The notes under the pieces: model-generated
Databases searched by the model: none
What the model saw: only the letters and a program-made list of their open reading frames with translations
What the model was told of the DNA's origin: nothing
Translations under genes and position numbers: made by a program
In this document: piece after piece, positions 33,823 to 42,894 of the stretch
How the letters are laid out: each line of letters starts with the position of its first letter
Numbering within the stretch: position 1 is the stretch's first letter
Assembly: GCF_030269325.1 (NCBI RefSeq)
Contig: NZ_BSTD01000003.1
Location: forward strand, 62,001 to 126,000
Origin: Amycolatopsis sp. NBRC 101858
GTDB taxonomy: Bacteria; Actinomycetota; Actinomycetes; Mycobacteriales; Pseudonocardiaceae
Reading direction: 5' to 3'
DNA: 64,000 nt

Positions 33823-35318
33823 CGACCGCACCCGCGCCGGCCCGGGTCCGGCCGGTCGCCCCGGTCGCCGTCGCCGGAGTGGCGATCGTCGCGACGCTGA
33901 TGGCGATCCCGTTGCTGCTGACGGCGAACCGGTACGGCTACTTCGGCGACGAGCTCTACTTCCTGGCCGCCGGACGGCACCTGGCCTGGGGGTACGTCGA
34001 CCAGCCGCCGCTGCTTCCCTTGCTGGCCAGGGTCATGGACGGGCTCGGGCACTCGCCGTTCGTCCTGCGGATCCCCGCGATGCTGGCGATGCTCGGCGGC
34101 GTCGTGCTCACCGCGCTGATCGCCCGGGAGCTCGGCGGCGGCGCCAAGGCGCAGACCCTGGCCGCCGCGACCTTCGCCGTCTCGACGAACTTCTTGGCGG
34201 GCGGGCACTACCTGGCGACGTCCACAGTGGACCCGTTCCTGTGGACCCTGCTGCTGTGGCTGCTCGTCCGGTGGCTGCGCACCCGTGCCGACGGCCTGCT
34301 CGTCTGGGCCGGCGTCGTGACGGCGGTCGCGCTCTACACGAAGTTCCTCATCGGCGGGTTCTGGCTGGCCGCCGGGATCGCGCTCCTCGTCTGCGGTCCC
34401 CGCGAACTCCTGCGCCGGCCCGCGTTGTGGTGCGGTGCCGCGATCGCCGTGGTGGCGCTGGTGCCGACACTCGTCTGGCAGGCCGCGCAGGGCTGGCCGC
34501 AGCTGGGCATGGGCGCGGCGATCTCGCAGGAGGTCGGCGGGACCTGGGGTGGCCGGCTGACGTTCCTGCCGACGGCCCTGCTCACCGCCGGGCTCCCGGT
34601 CGGCGCCGTCCTGCTCTGTTACGGGCTGTGGCGGTTGCTGCGCAGCCGCGAGCTGCGCTTCCTCGGCTGGACGACCCTGCTGCTGACCGTCGTGTTCCTG
34701 GCGGTGAACGGCCGGTTCTACTACGTCGCCGGGATGTATCCGCTCTGCTGGGCGATGGCCGCCGTCGCGCTCGAACGCCGGGAGCCGGCGCGCTGGTGGC
34801 GGTGGATCGCGACCTGGCCCGGTTACGTGCTCGCGGTGGTGCTGGTGCTGCCCGTCGCGCTGCCGATCTGGCCGCGGGCGTGGCTGACCGAGCACCCGTC
34901 GGTGCCGTCGCCGGTGTTCGCCTTCGCCGAGATCGGCTGGCCGGAGGGCGCCCGGTCGGTCGCCGACGCGTTCGCCCGGCTGCCCGGCCGCGACCGCACG
35001 GCGGTGGTGACCGAGACGTACTGGGAAGCCAGTGCGCTCGACCGCTTCGGCCCTGACCTCGGCCTGCCCGAGCCGGCCAGCGGGAACCGGGGCTACGCGA
35101 CACTCGCGGTGCCGTCCGAAGGCGCGACGGACGTGCTGTTCGTCGGCGCGAACCCCCAGCCGCTGCTCGGGCACTTCGCCGACATACGGCCGATCGGCAC
35201 CGTGGCCACTGGGGCCGCGAAGCCGAGCTCCTTCGACGGCGTGCCGCTGTGGCTGGCGACCGGCCGGTCCGAGCCGTGGTCCGCGTTGTGGCCGAAGCTG
35301 GTGAACACCCACACGTGA
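33813..35318 (+). CDS. GT39-family glycosyltransferase, copy 1
   Basis: 501 aa, about eleven membrane helices. GT39-like enzymes move sugars from polyprenyl phosphate to proteins or lipids on the outer face of the membrane. The acidic catalytic site is in GYFGDELYF (D46, E47), followed by GRHLAWGYVDQPPL in the first external loop. The C-terminal 90 residues form a soluble extracytoplasmic domain. It overlaps the permease gene by ten bases. The next gene encodes a homologue with the acidic pair at the same residues. One GTCCACAGTGGAC palindrome lies within. Acceptor and donor are unknown. Confidence 0.85.
   Translation: MGVTTAPAPARVRPVAPVAVAGVAIVATLMAIPLLLTANRYGYFGDELYFLAAGRHLAWGYVDQPPLLPLLARVMDGLGHSPFVLRIPAMLAMLGGVVLTALIARELGGGAKAQTLAAATFAVSTNFLAGGHYLATSTVDPFLWTLLLWLLVRWLRTRADGLLVWAGVVTAVALYTKFLIGGFWLAAGIALLVCGPRELLRRPALWCGAAIAVVALVPTLVWQAAQGWPQLGMGAAISQEVGGTWGGRLTFLPTALLTAGLPVGAVLLCYGLWRLLRSRELRFLGWTTLLLTVVFLAVNGRFYYVAGMYPLCWAMAAVALERREPARWWRWIATWPGYVLAVVLVLPVALPIWPRAWLTEHPSVPSPVFAFAEIGWPEGARSVADAFARLPGRDRTAVVTETYWEASALDRFGPDLGLPEPASGNRGYATLAVPSEGATDVLFVGANPQPLLGHFADIRPIGTVATGAAKPSSFDGVPLWLATGRSEPWSALWPKLVNTHT
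34220..34232. repeat. Palindrome GTCCACAGTGGAC, copy 3
   Basis: A perfect 13-bp inverted repeat inside the first GT39 gene, read as Thr-Ser-Thr-Val-Asp; the central base is A here and T in the other copies. Confidence 0.85.
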
Positions 35319-35414
35319 GGGCACGTGCCCGGCGTCACCATCCGCACGGTGGCGCCGGGTGGGCCCCCGTAGGGTGCGGGAAGGACCGGCGCCGACCCAG
35401 GACAAAGGAGCACG

Positions 35415-36923
35415 ATGGACGCCGTAGCCACGGCCCCCGGCCAGGTGAAAGCCGACCTCGCCCCGTTCGCCCGGCTGCCGGTCGCGCTGCTCGCCCTCGG
35501 CACGGCCGCCGCGCTGCTGCTGACCGCCGGCCGCTACGGCTACTTCGGCGACGAGCTGTACTTCCTCGCCGCCGGGAAGCACCTGGCGTGGGGCTACGCC
35601 GACCAGCCACCGCTCGTGCCGTTCCTGGCCTGGGCGATGAACACCCTCGCGCCCGGCTCGCTGGTCGTCTTCCGGCTGCCGGCGATCGCCGCCACCGCGG
35701 CCGGGGTGGTCGTCACCGCGCTGATCGCCCGGGAGCTGGGCGGGCGGCGCAAGGCGCAGGCGCGCGCCGCGGCGGCGTACGCGATCTGCGGGCAGTTCGT
35801 CGGCAGCGGCCACTACCTGGCGACGTCGACGATCGACCCGCTGCTGTGGACGCTCGTGCTGTGGCTGCTGGTCCGCTGGGTCCGCACCCGGAACGACTCG
35901 CTCCTGGTGTGGCTCGGCGTCGTGACGGCCGTGGCGCTCAACGACAAGCTGCTCATCGGCGCGTTCTGGGTGGTGGCCGGGCTCGCGGTGCTCGGGTTCG
36001 GGCCGCGGGAGCTGCTGCGCCGCCCGAAGCTGTGGCTGGGCGCGCTGATCGCCGCCGCGTCGCTGGTGCCCACGCTGCTGTGGCAGCGCGCGAACGGCTG
36101 GCCACAGCTCGGCATGGGCGACGCGGTCGGCGCCGAGGTCGACGCGGCGGGCGGCCGCGAGAGCTTCGTCCCGAACCTCCTGGCCGGCGCCGGCTGGGTG
36201 ACCGGCGCGCTCGGCGTCCTCTACGGCGTGGCCGTGCTGCTCGGGAGCAAGCAGCTGCGGCCGTACCGGTTCCTGGGCTGGACGGCGCTGGGCGTCGTCG
36301 CGGTGTTCCTGATCGCCAACGGGCGCTACTACTACGCCGCCGGGATGTTCGGCGTGCTGTGGGCCGCGGCCGCGGTCCACCTGGAGGGACGCGAGCCCGC
36401 GCGGTGGTGGCGGTGGGCGCCGACCTGGCCGGTGTTCGTGCTGTCGGCCCTGTTCAGCCTGCCGTTCACGCTGCCGCTCTGGCCGGCGCACTGGCTGGCC
36501 GACCACCCGGACGCGCCCCGGCCCGCCTACGCGGCCGAAGAGATCGGCTGGCCGGACTTCGCCGACGACGTCGTGGCGCTGTACCGGACCGCGCCGCCGG
36601 GCACCGCCGTCGTCACCGGCGGCTACTGGCAGGCCGGCGCGCTCGGCCGCTACGGACCCGAACGCGGCCTGCCCGAGGCTTACAGCCCGAGCCGGGGCTT
36701 CTGGTACTTCGGCCGGCCCGCCGACGACGCCGACACCGTGCTCTTCGTCGGTTACGACCCGTCGAAGCTCGCGAAGTACTTCGGGAGCGCGCACATCGCC
36801 GGGCAGGTCGGCAACCGGCTCGGCGTCGCCAACGCGAGCGAGCACATGCCGGTCTGGCAGCTCACCGGCCGGACCGCGAGCTGGGCGACGATCTGGCCGC
36901 AGCTCAAGGACATGAGAGCGTGA
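35415..36923 (+). CDS. GT39-family glycosyltransferase, copy 2
   Basis: 502 aa, a paralogue of the preceding gene with the same topology and the catalytic GYFGDELYF at the same positions (D46, E47). The external loop reads GKHLAWGYADQPPL, and the soluble tail (EEIGWPDFADDVV, TGGYWQAGALGRYGPERGLP) matches its neighbour. GGACAAAGGAG precedes the ATG after a 96-bp gap. Its stop overlaps the sensor kinase start (GTGA). Two adjacent copies suggest that sequential sugars or two acceptors are modified, or that the enzymes form a heterodimer as in fungal PMT pairs; this is inference. Confidence 0.85.
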   Translation: MDAVATAPGQVKADLAPFARLPVALLALGTAAALLLTAGRYGYFGDELYFLAAGKHLAWGYADQPPLVPFLAWAMNTLAPGSLVVFRLPAIAATAAGVVVTALIARELGGRRKAQARAAAAYAICGQFVGSGHYLATSTIDPLLWTLVLWLLVRWVRTRNDSLLVWLGVVTAVALNDKLLIGAFWVVAGLAVLGFGPRELLRRPKLWLGALIAAASLVPTLLWQRANGWPQLGMGDAVGAEVDAAGGRESFVPNLLAGAGWVTGALGVLYGVAVLLGSKQLRPYRFLGWTALGVVAVFLIANGRYYYAAGMFGVLWAAAAVHLEGREPARWWRWAPTWPVFVLSALFSLPFTLPLWPAHWLADHPDAPRPAYAAEEIGWPDFADDVVALYRTAPPGTAVVTGGYWQAGALGRYGPERGLPEAYSPSRGFWYFGRPADDADTVLFVGYDPSKLAKYFGSAHIAGQVGNRLGVANASEHMPVWQLTGRTASWATIWPQLKDMRA

Positions 36924-38191
36924 CCTTCCGGGTCGACTGGAGCCGCCCGATGTGGCCGCCGGAGTCGGCGAAGGCCGCCACCGGCTGGCAGCCCTTGCTG
37001 AGCCGGATCGAGCGGTACCTGGGCGGTGCGCTGCTCGCCACCGCGACCCTGGTCACCCTGGGCTTCGGCGGGCACGACGGCCGCTGGTGGGTGCTCACCG
37101 GCGTGCTGGTCGCCGCGGCCGCGCTCTGGCTGCTCGCCACGATCAACCTCCCGGGACCGCGGCTGCGCGAGCACCCCGCGTTCGCCCTGCTGAGCTTCGC
37201 CGGTGTCATCGGGCTGGGCAGCGCCCTCGAATCCCGGGACGTCACGTTCCTGATCTTCATGATCTTCGCGTTCTTCTCCGCCATGCGGCTGCGGCCGACG
37301 TGGCTCGCCTTCGCCGCGCTCGCGGTGACGTCGCTGCTGATCAACACCCTCGGCGACGGCGGGCCGGTGCGCGCGCTCCAGGAGAAGCCGGGGATCTGGA
37401 TCACGATCGTCATCGTGCAGACCGCCGCGATCGGGGGCGGCGGCATGCTGTCGGCGGCCGTCGCCCGGCAGAACGACGAACGACGGCGCATGCTCGACGA
37501 CCTCGCGGCGGCCCACGCGGAAAACGAAGGCCTGCAACGGCAACTGCTCAGCCAGGCCCGCGAAGCCGGGATCCTCGACGAGCGGCAGCGGCTCGCCCAG
37601 GAGATCCACGACACCCTGGCGCAGGGCTTCACCGGCATCATCACCCAGCTCGAAGCCGCCGCGCTGGCCGAGGACGAGCCCGCGGAACGGCAGCGGCACC
37701 TCGACTCCGCGACCGCGCTGGCGCGGGAGAACCTCACCGCCGCCCGGCGTTCGGTGCGCGCGCTGCACCCCGAGCCCCTGGACGCCGCGTCGCTGCCCGA
37801 CGCGCTCGCCGGCGTCGCGGCGCGGTGGAGCGGGCGGACCGGCGTGCCCGCCGCGTTCACCGCCACCGGCGACCCGCGGCCGCTGCACCCCGAGATCGAG
37901 TCGACCATCCTGCGGGTCACCCAGGAAGCTCTGTCCAATGTGGACAAGCATGCCGCGGCGGGCCGCGTCGGCCTCACGCTGTCCTACATGGACGACGAAG
38001 TGACCCTGGACGTCCGCGACGACGGCGCCGGGTTCACCCCCGGGCCTGGGGCCGGCTTCGGGCTGCCCGGCATGCGGCGGCGCGTCGAGCGGCTCGCCGG
38101 TACGCTCCACGTCGAGTCCGAACCCGGTGGCGGCACCGCGATCTCGGCCGTCCTGCCCGCCGTCCCGTCCTTGCCGGAGGCCTCCCCATGA
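36920..38191 (+). CDS. Sensor histidine kinase (NarL/DesK-type)
   Basis: 423 aa from the GTG at 36920. The first 180 residues carry five or six membrane helices with almost no external loops, the intramembrane-sensing layout seen in DesK/LiaS-like kinases that monitor the membrane. The dimerisation helix follows (ARQNDERRRMLDDL...), with phosphoacceptor H230 in QEIHDTLAQGF, then the HATPase_c domain with DDGAGFTPGPGAGFGLPGM. It overlaps the GT39 gene before and the response regulator after by four bases each, so the system is coupled to the cluster and probably reports on membrane or cell-wall stress. Confidence 0.92.
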   Translation: MTFRVDWSRPMWPPESAKAATGWQPLLSRIERYLGGALLATATLVTLGFGGHDGRWWVLTGVLVAAAALWLLATINLPGPRLREHPAFALLSFAGVIGLGSALESRDVTFLIFMIFAFFSAMRLRPTWLAFAALAVTSLLINTLGDGGPVRALQEKPGIWITIVIVQTAAIGGGGMLSAAVARQNDERRRMLDDLAAAHAENEGLQRQLLSQAREAGILDERQRLAQEIHDTLAQGFTGIITQLEAAALAEDEPAERQRHLDSATALARENLTAARRSVRALHPEPLDAASLPDALAGVAARWSGRTGVPAAFTATGDPRPLHPEIESTILRVTQEALSNVDKHAAAGRVGLTLSYMDDEVTLDVRDDGAGFTPGPGAGFGLPGMRRRVERLAGTLHVESEPGGGTAISAVLPAVPSLPEASP

Positions 38192-38811
38192 CGATCACCG
38201 TGCTCATCGCCGACGACCACCCGATCGTCCGCGACGGGCTGCGCGGCATGTTCACCGGCCGCGGTTTCGAGGTCGTCGGCGAGGCGGCGAACGGTGCCGA
38301 GGCCGTCGCCGTGGCCGAGCGGCTGCGCCCCGACGTCGTGCTGATGGACCTGCGGATGCCGGGCACCGACGGCGTCGCGGCGATCACCGAGCTGGCCCGC
38401 CTGGGCAACCCGGCGCGGATCCTGGTGCTCACGACCTACGACACCGACTCCGACGTCCTGCCCGCCATCGAGGCCGGCGCGACGGGCTACCTGCTCAAGG
38501 ACGCCCCGCGCGAGGACCTCTTCCGCGCGGTCGAAGCCGCCGCCCGCGGCGAGGCCGTGCTCTCCCCCGCGGTCGCCAGCCGGCTGATGGGCCGGATGCG
38601 CGAGCCGGTGCGGGAGGCGCTGTCCCAGCGCGAGCTCGAGGTGCTCACCCTGGTCGCGCGCGGCTCGACGAACAAGGAAGCGGCGAAGAAGCTCTTCATC
38701 AGCGAAGCGACGGTGAAGACGCACCTGATCCACGTCTACGCGAAGCTCGGCGTGAAGGACCGCGCGGCGGCCGTGGCGGTCGCGTTCGAACGCGGGCTGC
38801 TGGGCTCCTAG
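38188..38811 (+). CDS. NarL/LuxR-type response regulator
   Basis: 207 aa. The receiver domain has the acidic pair D9/D10, the phosphoacceptor D54 in VVLMDLRMPG, a threonine in VLTTYD and a lysine in YLLKDAP. The C-terminal LuxR-type helix-turn-helix reads LSQRELEVLTLVARGSTNKEAAKKLFISEATVKTHLIHVYAKLGV. It is coded with the kinase gene through an ATGA overlap and should activate the ABC/GT39 cluster; the inverted repeat at 32121-32149 is one possible target. The stop overlaps that of the convergent coaE by four bases. Confidence 0.94.
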   Translation: MTITVLIADDHPIVRDGLRGMFTGRGFEVVGEAANGAEAVAVAERLRPDVVLMDLRMPGTDGVAAITELARLGNPARILVLTTYDTDSDVLPAIEAGATGYLLKDAPREDLFRAVEAAARGEAVLSPAVASRLMGRMREPVREALSQRELEVLTLVARGSTNKEAAKKLFISEATVKTHLIHVYAKLGVKDRAAAVAVAFERGLLGS

Positions 38812-39992
38812 AGCGTCCAGCCGGTGGTCGCGGCCCACTTCTCCGCGCGGGCGAACACACCTTGGACGAACTCCTGCTTCTCTTCGGCGTAGGCCGCGAC
38901 GTTGCCGTCGTCGGCGTGCTCGCCGGCCAGCCGCAGCTTCACGTCGCGGTAGTCGTCGCGCTCGTCCGGGTTCGCGCGCAGGTAGTCGCGGAACAGCAGC
39001 GCGAGCCGCCACGCGGGTGTCTCGACGGACCGGACGTGCAGGTTCACCGGGCGCTTCGGGTCGCCGCCGACGTGCAGGCGCTTGGGCCAGGTCCCGGTGC
39101 CGTCCACGGCGTCGTCGACCCAGTCACCCTCCAGGCGCGGGAACCCGGCGTCGGACAGCAGCTGCTCGAGCGTGTCCGCGTCGGCCAAGGTGGCCACCGT
39201 GAGCTGGAAGTCGAGGACGTCCTTGGCGGGCAGGCCGGGAACGGCGGTGGAGCCGATGTGGTCGGCACGGACGGCGAGGTCCCCGGCCGCGGCGCGGACC
39301 CGGGCGAGCACCCGCTCGGCCTGCGCCGGCCAGGTGAGGTCGTACTCGGCGATCTTCGGGGACACCGGCGGCCGCGGCCGGCGCAGCCGGACGTTCGCCT
39401 CGAACGGCACGAGCCGGTCGGCCCACAGCGCGTCGACGTCGGCGAGCACCGCGTCTTCGGCACCGCCGTTGTCCAGCCAGACGTCCGCGACGGCGCGGCG
39501 CTGCTCGTCGCTCGCCTGCGCGCGGATCCGGGCCCGCGCGTCGTCCTCGGCCATGCCCCGCGCCGTCACCAGCCGCCGGACCCGCACCTCGACCGGCGCG
39601 TCGACGACCACGACCAGGTGGTACGCGGTCGCGAGGCCGCCTTCGACCAGCAGCGGGATGTCGTGGACGACGACGGCGTCCGGCGCGGCGGCGGCCATCA
39701 GCTCCCCGGTGCGGGCGCCGACCAGCGGGTGCACGATCGCGTTCAGCCGGCGCCGCGACTCGTCGTCGGCGAACGCCTTCGCGGCGAGCGCGGGCCGGTC
39801 GAGCGACCCGTCGGCGGCCAGGATCTCCTCGCCGAACTCCTCGACGAGCCGGGCGAGCCCCTCGGTCCCGGGTTCGACCACCTCACGGGCGATCCGGTCG
39901 GAGTCGATCAGGACGGCACCGTGCTCCGCGAGGCGGTTCGCCACGGTCGACTTGCCGGCCCCGATTCCACCTGTCAGCCCCACGCGCAACAT
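38808..39992 (-). CDS. coaE: Dephospho-CoA kinase with C-terminal GrpB domain
   Basis: 394 aa from the ATG at 39992. It phosphorylates dephospho-CoA in the last step of coenzyme A synthesis. The P-loop is GGIGAGKST (8-16), followed by LIDSDRIAREVV, the lid and VVVHDIPLLVEGG. From about residue 205 a GrpB/UPF0157 nucleotidyltransferase-like domain follows (PAQAERVLARVRAAAGDLAVRADHIGSTAVPGLPAKDVLDFQLTV), the two-domain form usual in actinobacteria such as M. tuberculosis. Longer upstream frames lack support. It converges on the response regulator. Confidence 0.95.
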   Translation of the reverse strand: MLRVGLTGGIGAGKSTVANRLAEHGAVLIDSDRIAREVVEPGTEGLARLVEEFGEEILAADGSLDRPALAAKAFADDESRRRLNAIVHPLVGARTGELMAAAAPDAVVVHDIPLLVEGGLATAYHLVVVVDAPVEVRVRRLVTARGMAEDDARARIRAQASDEQRRAVADVWLDNGGAEDAVLADVDALWADRLVPFEANVRLRRPRPPVSPKIAEYDLTWPAQAERVLARVRAAAGDLAVRADHIGSTAVPGLPAKDVLDFQLTVATLADADTLEQLLSDAGFPRLEGDWVDDAVDGTGTWPKRLHVGGDPKRPVNLHVRSVETPAWRLALLFRDYLRANPDERDDYRDVKLRLAGEHADDGNVAAYAEEKQEFVQGVFARAEKWAATTGWTL

Positions 39993-40135
39993 GCCGATCA
40001 CCCTAGTCAGGCCGGGCGGGCAGTCGGGCGATGCGCCCATTCGTGTGACACGGTCGGCTGGCCCGTAACTCGGGTAATCGTTTTCCGATACGACGGGCAG
40101 CGGGTCGCCGGCCCGCCTGGTCACGGGGAGGGACC

Positions 40136-40369
40136 ATGAGCATGGCGAAGATCAGCAGGGCGGCGGTCGTGCTGCTGGGCGTGGGCGGGCTGGCCGTGGC
40201 GGTACCCGAGGTCACGACGGCGAAGCCGCCCGAACCGACCGCACGCTGTCTGTCCGGTGTCTACCGGGTCCAGGTCCAGCCGTCCCGAACGCTGTACGCG
40301 GTGAAGAGCACGTGGATCCCGTTCGTCACGATGTGCGCGAAAGGCGAGGTCAGTACCGCGCCCGCGTGA
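40136..40369 (+). CDS. Small exported peptide, unknown
   Basis: 77 aa. The ATG at 40136 follows GGGGAGGG. A Sec-type signal (MAKISRAAVVLLGVGGLAVA) is followed by a likely cleavage after VTTAKP-like residues and a mature part of about 48 residues containing two cysteines (RCLSGVYRV and FVTMCAKG) placed to form one disulfide. No family is recognised. The mature YRVQVQPSRTLYAVKSTWIP suggests a small beta-hairpin domain, perhaps SH3-like. It is alone between divergent coaE and another small gene; a role outside the cell is inferred. Confidence 0.62.
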   Translation: MSMAKISRAAVVLLGVGGLAVAVPEVTTAKPPEPTARCLSGVYRVQVQPSRTLYAVKSTWIPFVTMCAKGEVSTAPA

Positions 40370-40507
40370 GTGCATACGAACGGGTGACCCGCAAGGCGAT
40401 AGTGACGCGTGACTCAACCGATATCCGGACACGCCGCGTTGCTTGCTCACCTTCACCGGCCCGGCTGCGTACCGTGCGCGCGACAGGGTCGCCCACACGG
40501 AGGAACG

Positions 40508-40762
40508 ATGGCGGACAGCAAGCACGCCGGGAGGCACCGGCTCGGCACGCCGGGGCTGGTGCACTGCATGGTCCACCGCACCGTGGCGCACGCGCTGGCG
40601 GACTACCGCCGGACGTGGCTCAGCACCCTGCTGATCCCGGCCAGGCACAGCTTCGCCGGCCTCCGCCGCAAGGCCCGCGCGGCGGCCCTCGAGCGCATCT
40701 GGGTCCCGGCGGTGGGCACGGCGACGGTGCGGCCGCGAGCGGTGACCGCCCAAGCCGCCTGA
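40508..40762 (+). CDS. Small basic hypothetical protein, 84 aa
   Basis: ATG at 40508 with AGGA five bases upstream. The product (MADSKHAGRHRLGTPGLVHCMVHRTVAHAL...) is rich in Arg, His and Ala, has no clear membrane segment or signal, and contains one cysteine. No family is recognised; the conserved-looking RTWLSTLLIPARHSFAGLRR could be an amphipathic helix. Downstream, AGCCGGGCTGTTCG occurs twice (40779-40792 and 40825-40838), otherwise the gap to the osmC-type gene is featureless. Ribosome-binding site and codon use support it, nothing else. Confidence 0.45.
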   Translation: MADSKHAGRHRLGTPGLVHCMVHRTVAHALADYRRTWLSTLLIPARHSFAGLRRKARAAALERIWVPAVGTATVRPRAVTAQAA

Positions 40763-40940
40763 CGGCTCGGCCAGGGCAAGCCGGGCTGTTCGGCCAGGAC
40801 GTGAGCCGAGGAGCAGCCCAGGCGAGCCGGGCTGTTCGTTGGCTGAGCCAAGCTCGCGTCACCCGGCGGCCGGTCTCGCAAAGGCCCAGTCGGCGGTTTC
40901 CCGGCCGAGCCAACCCGCGCCGCCCGGCAGATCCCTTCCC

Positions 40941-41387
40941 TCAGCGGCCGATCTCGCGCGTCTCGATCGCGATCTCCGAGGACAGCGTCCGGTGCACCGG
41001 GCACTTGTCGGCGATCAGCATCAACTTCGCGCGCTGGTCGTCGTCCAGGTCGCCCGCCAGCTCGATCTCGCGCGTGATCCGGCTCAGCATGCCGCGTTCG
41101 GTCTCGCACTTGGCGCAGTCCTCCGCGTGGATGCGGTCGTGGCGGAGCCGGATCGTCGCCCGGGTCAGCGGGATGCCCTTGCGGTTCGCGTACATCCGCA
41201 GCGTGATCGCCGTGCACGAACCCAGCGACGCGAGCAGCAGCTCGTACGGGTTCGGGCCGGCGTCGGCGCCCCCGACCTCGGCCGGTTCGTCGACGAGCAG
41301 CTCGTGGGTCGCCGTCGTGACCTGCTGCGTGTAGGTGCCGTCGCCGCTCGCGGTGACGACGACCGTGCCGGGCTCGGGGTGCTGCAT
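40941..41387 (-). CDS. OsmC-family peroxiredoxin-like protein
   Basis: 148 aa. OsmC/Ohr proteins reduce organic hydroperoxides through two cysteines: here one in LASLGSCTAITLRMYA and one in IADKCPVHRTL, both at the family positions. The conserved GPNPYELLLASLGS loop and the catalytic-arginine-containing RLRHDRIH region are present. The central insertion ECAKC-like stretch (HAEDCAKCETERG) adds two extra cysteines seen in the YhfA-type branch. The start codon lies 4 bp after the stop of the HD-domain gene, so the two form an operon. Confidence 0.87.
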   Translation of the reverse strand: MQHPEPGTVVVTASGDGTYTQQVTTATHELLVDEPAEVGGADAGPNPYELLLASLGSCTAITLRMYANRKGIPLTRATIRLRHDRIHAEDCAKCETERGMLSRITREIELAGDLDDDQRAKLMLIADKCPVHRTLSSEIAIETREIGR

Positions 41388-41391
41388 CCGG

Positions 41392-42012
41392 TCAGTCCTC
41401 CCAGGGTGAGTTCAAGATCGTGGTGACGAAGTCCGTGCGCTCGAAGCCTGGCACGAATCGGGCCAGGACATCGGCTTTGACGTTCCCGAACGCCGTGTCG
41501 GGCCGGTCACGGATGCCGTCGGTGAAGGCCGCGAGGATGCGCCGCTTGAAGTCCGGCCGCGGGTGCGCCGCCACGACCGCGGCCCGTTCCGCGACGGGGA
41601 GGTCGTGGTAGCCGATGCCGAGGACGTCGTACTCGACACCGGCCGTCACCAGCGCGACCTCGGGTTCCATGTGCTCGGGGATGCCCGGGGTGGTGTGCAG
41701 CGCGATGGCCGTCCAGGCGACCCGGGCGCGCTCGGCGTCGACGCCGTGGCCGAGCAGGAAGCGCCGGGCCTCGTCCGCGCCGTCGAGCTCGAAGCGGCGG
41801 TCGGTGCGGTGGCCGGCGACGAGCCCGAGGTCGTGGAACAGCGCCGCGACGTAGAGCAGCTCGGCGTCGAAGCCGAGGCCGCGGCGCCGGCCCTGGAGCG
41901 CGCCGAACCGGTAGACGCGGGCGGAGTGGTCGTACAGGAGCGGGCCCGCGGTGTCGCGGACGTACTCGGTGGCTTCGCGGGCGAGTGCGGTGCCGGGGAT
42001 TTCGATGGTCAT
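41392..42012 (-). CDS. HD-domain phosphohydrolase-like protein
   Basis: 206 aa from the ATG at 42012. HD motif residues are present: H in YDHSARVYRFG, HD in ALFHDLGLVAGH and a later D in the helix after AIALHTTPGIPEH, the pattern of the cyanamide-hydratase-like/HD family. Such proteins bind divalent metal and hydrolyse phosphate esters or, in the cyanamide hydratase branch, hydrate nitriles. Substrate is unknown. It is the first gene of an operon with the OsmC gene and is divergent from the TetR gene, which may repress it. Confidence 0.78.
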   Translation of the reverse strand: MTIEIPGTALAREATEYVRDTAGPLLYDHSARVYRFGALQGRRRGLGFDAELLYVAALFHDLGLVAGHRTDRRFELDGADEARRFLLGHGVDAERARVAWTAIALHTTPGIPEHMEPEVALVTAGVEYDVLGIGYHDLPVAERAAVVAAHPRPDFKRRILAAFTDGIRDRPDTAFGNVKADVLARFVPGFERTDFVTTILNSPWED

Positions 42013-42172
42013 GACGCCGACGATGCCCGCCCGCGCGATGCACGGACATGCGTCCACCGGACGGGAATCCCGCACATCCGGACATCAGGCGCATTCCCAA
42101 GACGCTCCGGATATCGTATCTTCTGCTGCGGGTGGGTCACCCGGACGTCGTTGTGCGCGAAGGGGGTGCGCC

Positions 42173-42808
42173 GTGGCCACCAGGCACCTGTCGATGCGCC
42201 CCGCCGAGCAGGGCAACCGCGAGCGCTTCCTGGACGCGGCACTGGCGGTGCTGTTCGACCGCGGCGTCACGGGGCTGACGGTGCGCGGCGTGGCCGAGGC
42301 GGCCGGCGCGTCGACGATCTCGGTGTACGCCCGCTTCGGCGGCCGCGCGGGCCTGCTCGACGCGCTGTACGAGCGCACGTTCGACTCGCTGCGGGAGCTG
42401 CTGGAGGGGCTGCCGCCGTCGGGCCCGGACGGGGTCGCGGACCTGCTGCACCTGGCGCTCGAGTACCGGCTGTTCGCCCGGGAGAGCCCGGTCCGCTACG
42501 CGCTGATGTTCGAGCGTCCGGTACCGCGGTTCGACCCGGACCCGGCGCTGCGGTCGGCGGTGGTGCGGACGACGTTCGCGCTGTTCATCGCCCGGGTCCA
42601 GCGGGTGTGCCCACCGGAGGCAGACGCCCGCGAGACGGCGTACCAGCTGTGGACGGCGATGCACGGCCTGGTCGGGGCGGAGCTGATGCTGGCTTCGCGC
42701 ACGCCGCTGCCGGGCTGGTTCATCCCGCCGACGGAGGAGGCGAACGAGCGGATGTACCGCCGCGGAGTAACCGCAATGATGGCCGGCTTGGACCTGCGCA
42801 ACCGCTGA
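42173..42808 (+). CDS. TetR-family transcriptional regulator
   Basis: 211 aa from the GTG at 42173. The N-terminal helix-turn-helix (RERFLDAALAVLFDRGVTGLTVRGVAEAAGASTISVYARFGGRAGLLDALYERTF) is clear. The C-terminal domain (LALEYRLFARESPVRYALMF, ETAYQLWTAMHGLVGAEL) belongs to a common actinomycete TetR ligand-binding type. Divergence from the HD/OsmC operon across 160 bp makes that operon the likely target, perhaps in electrophile or peroxide response. No clean operator palindrome stands out in the gap, though CCGGAC occurs repeatedly. Confidence 0.88.
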   Translation: MATRHLSMRPAEQGNRERFLDAALAVLFDRGVTGLTVRGVAEAAGASTISVYARFGGRAGLLDALYERTFDSLRELLEGLPPSGPDGVADLLHLALEYRLFARESPVRYALMFERPVPRFDPDPALRSAVVRTTFALFIARVQRVCPPEADARETAYQLWTAMHGLVGAELMLASRTPLPGWFIPPTEEANERMYRRGVTAMMAGLDLRNR

Positions 42809-42894
42809 GGCGGACGAAGGTTCGGCCGCTTGGCCACGCACCCGATGCGGCATCGGGTCGCTCGGGCGGCGCCTGCGACCGCAGCCGAATCCCG

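Noticed and set aside
33324..36845. A 1173-codon minus-strand frame across the GT39 genes
   Set aside because: Antisense to two genes with clear families; Arg/Gln/His-rich shadow sequence.
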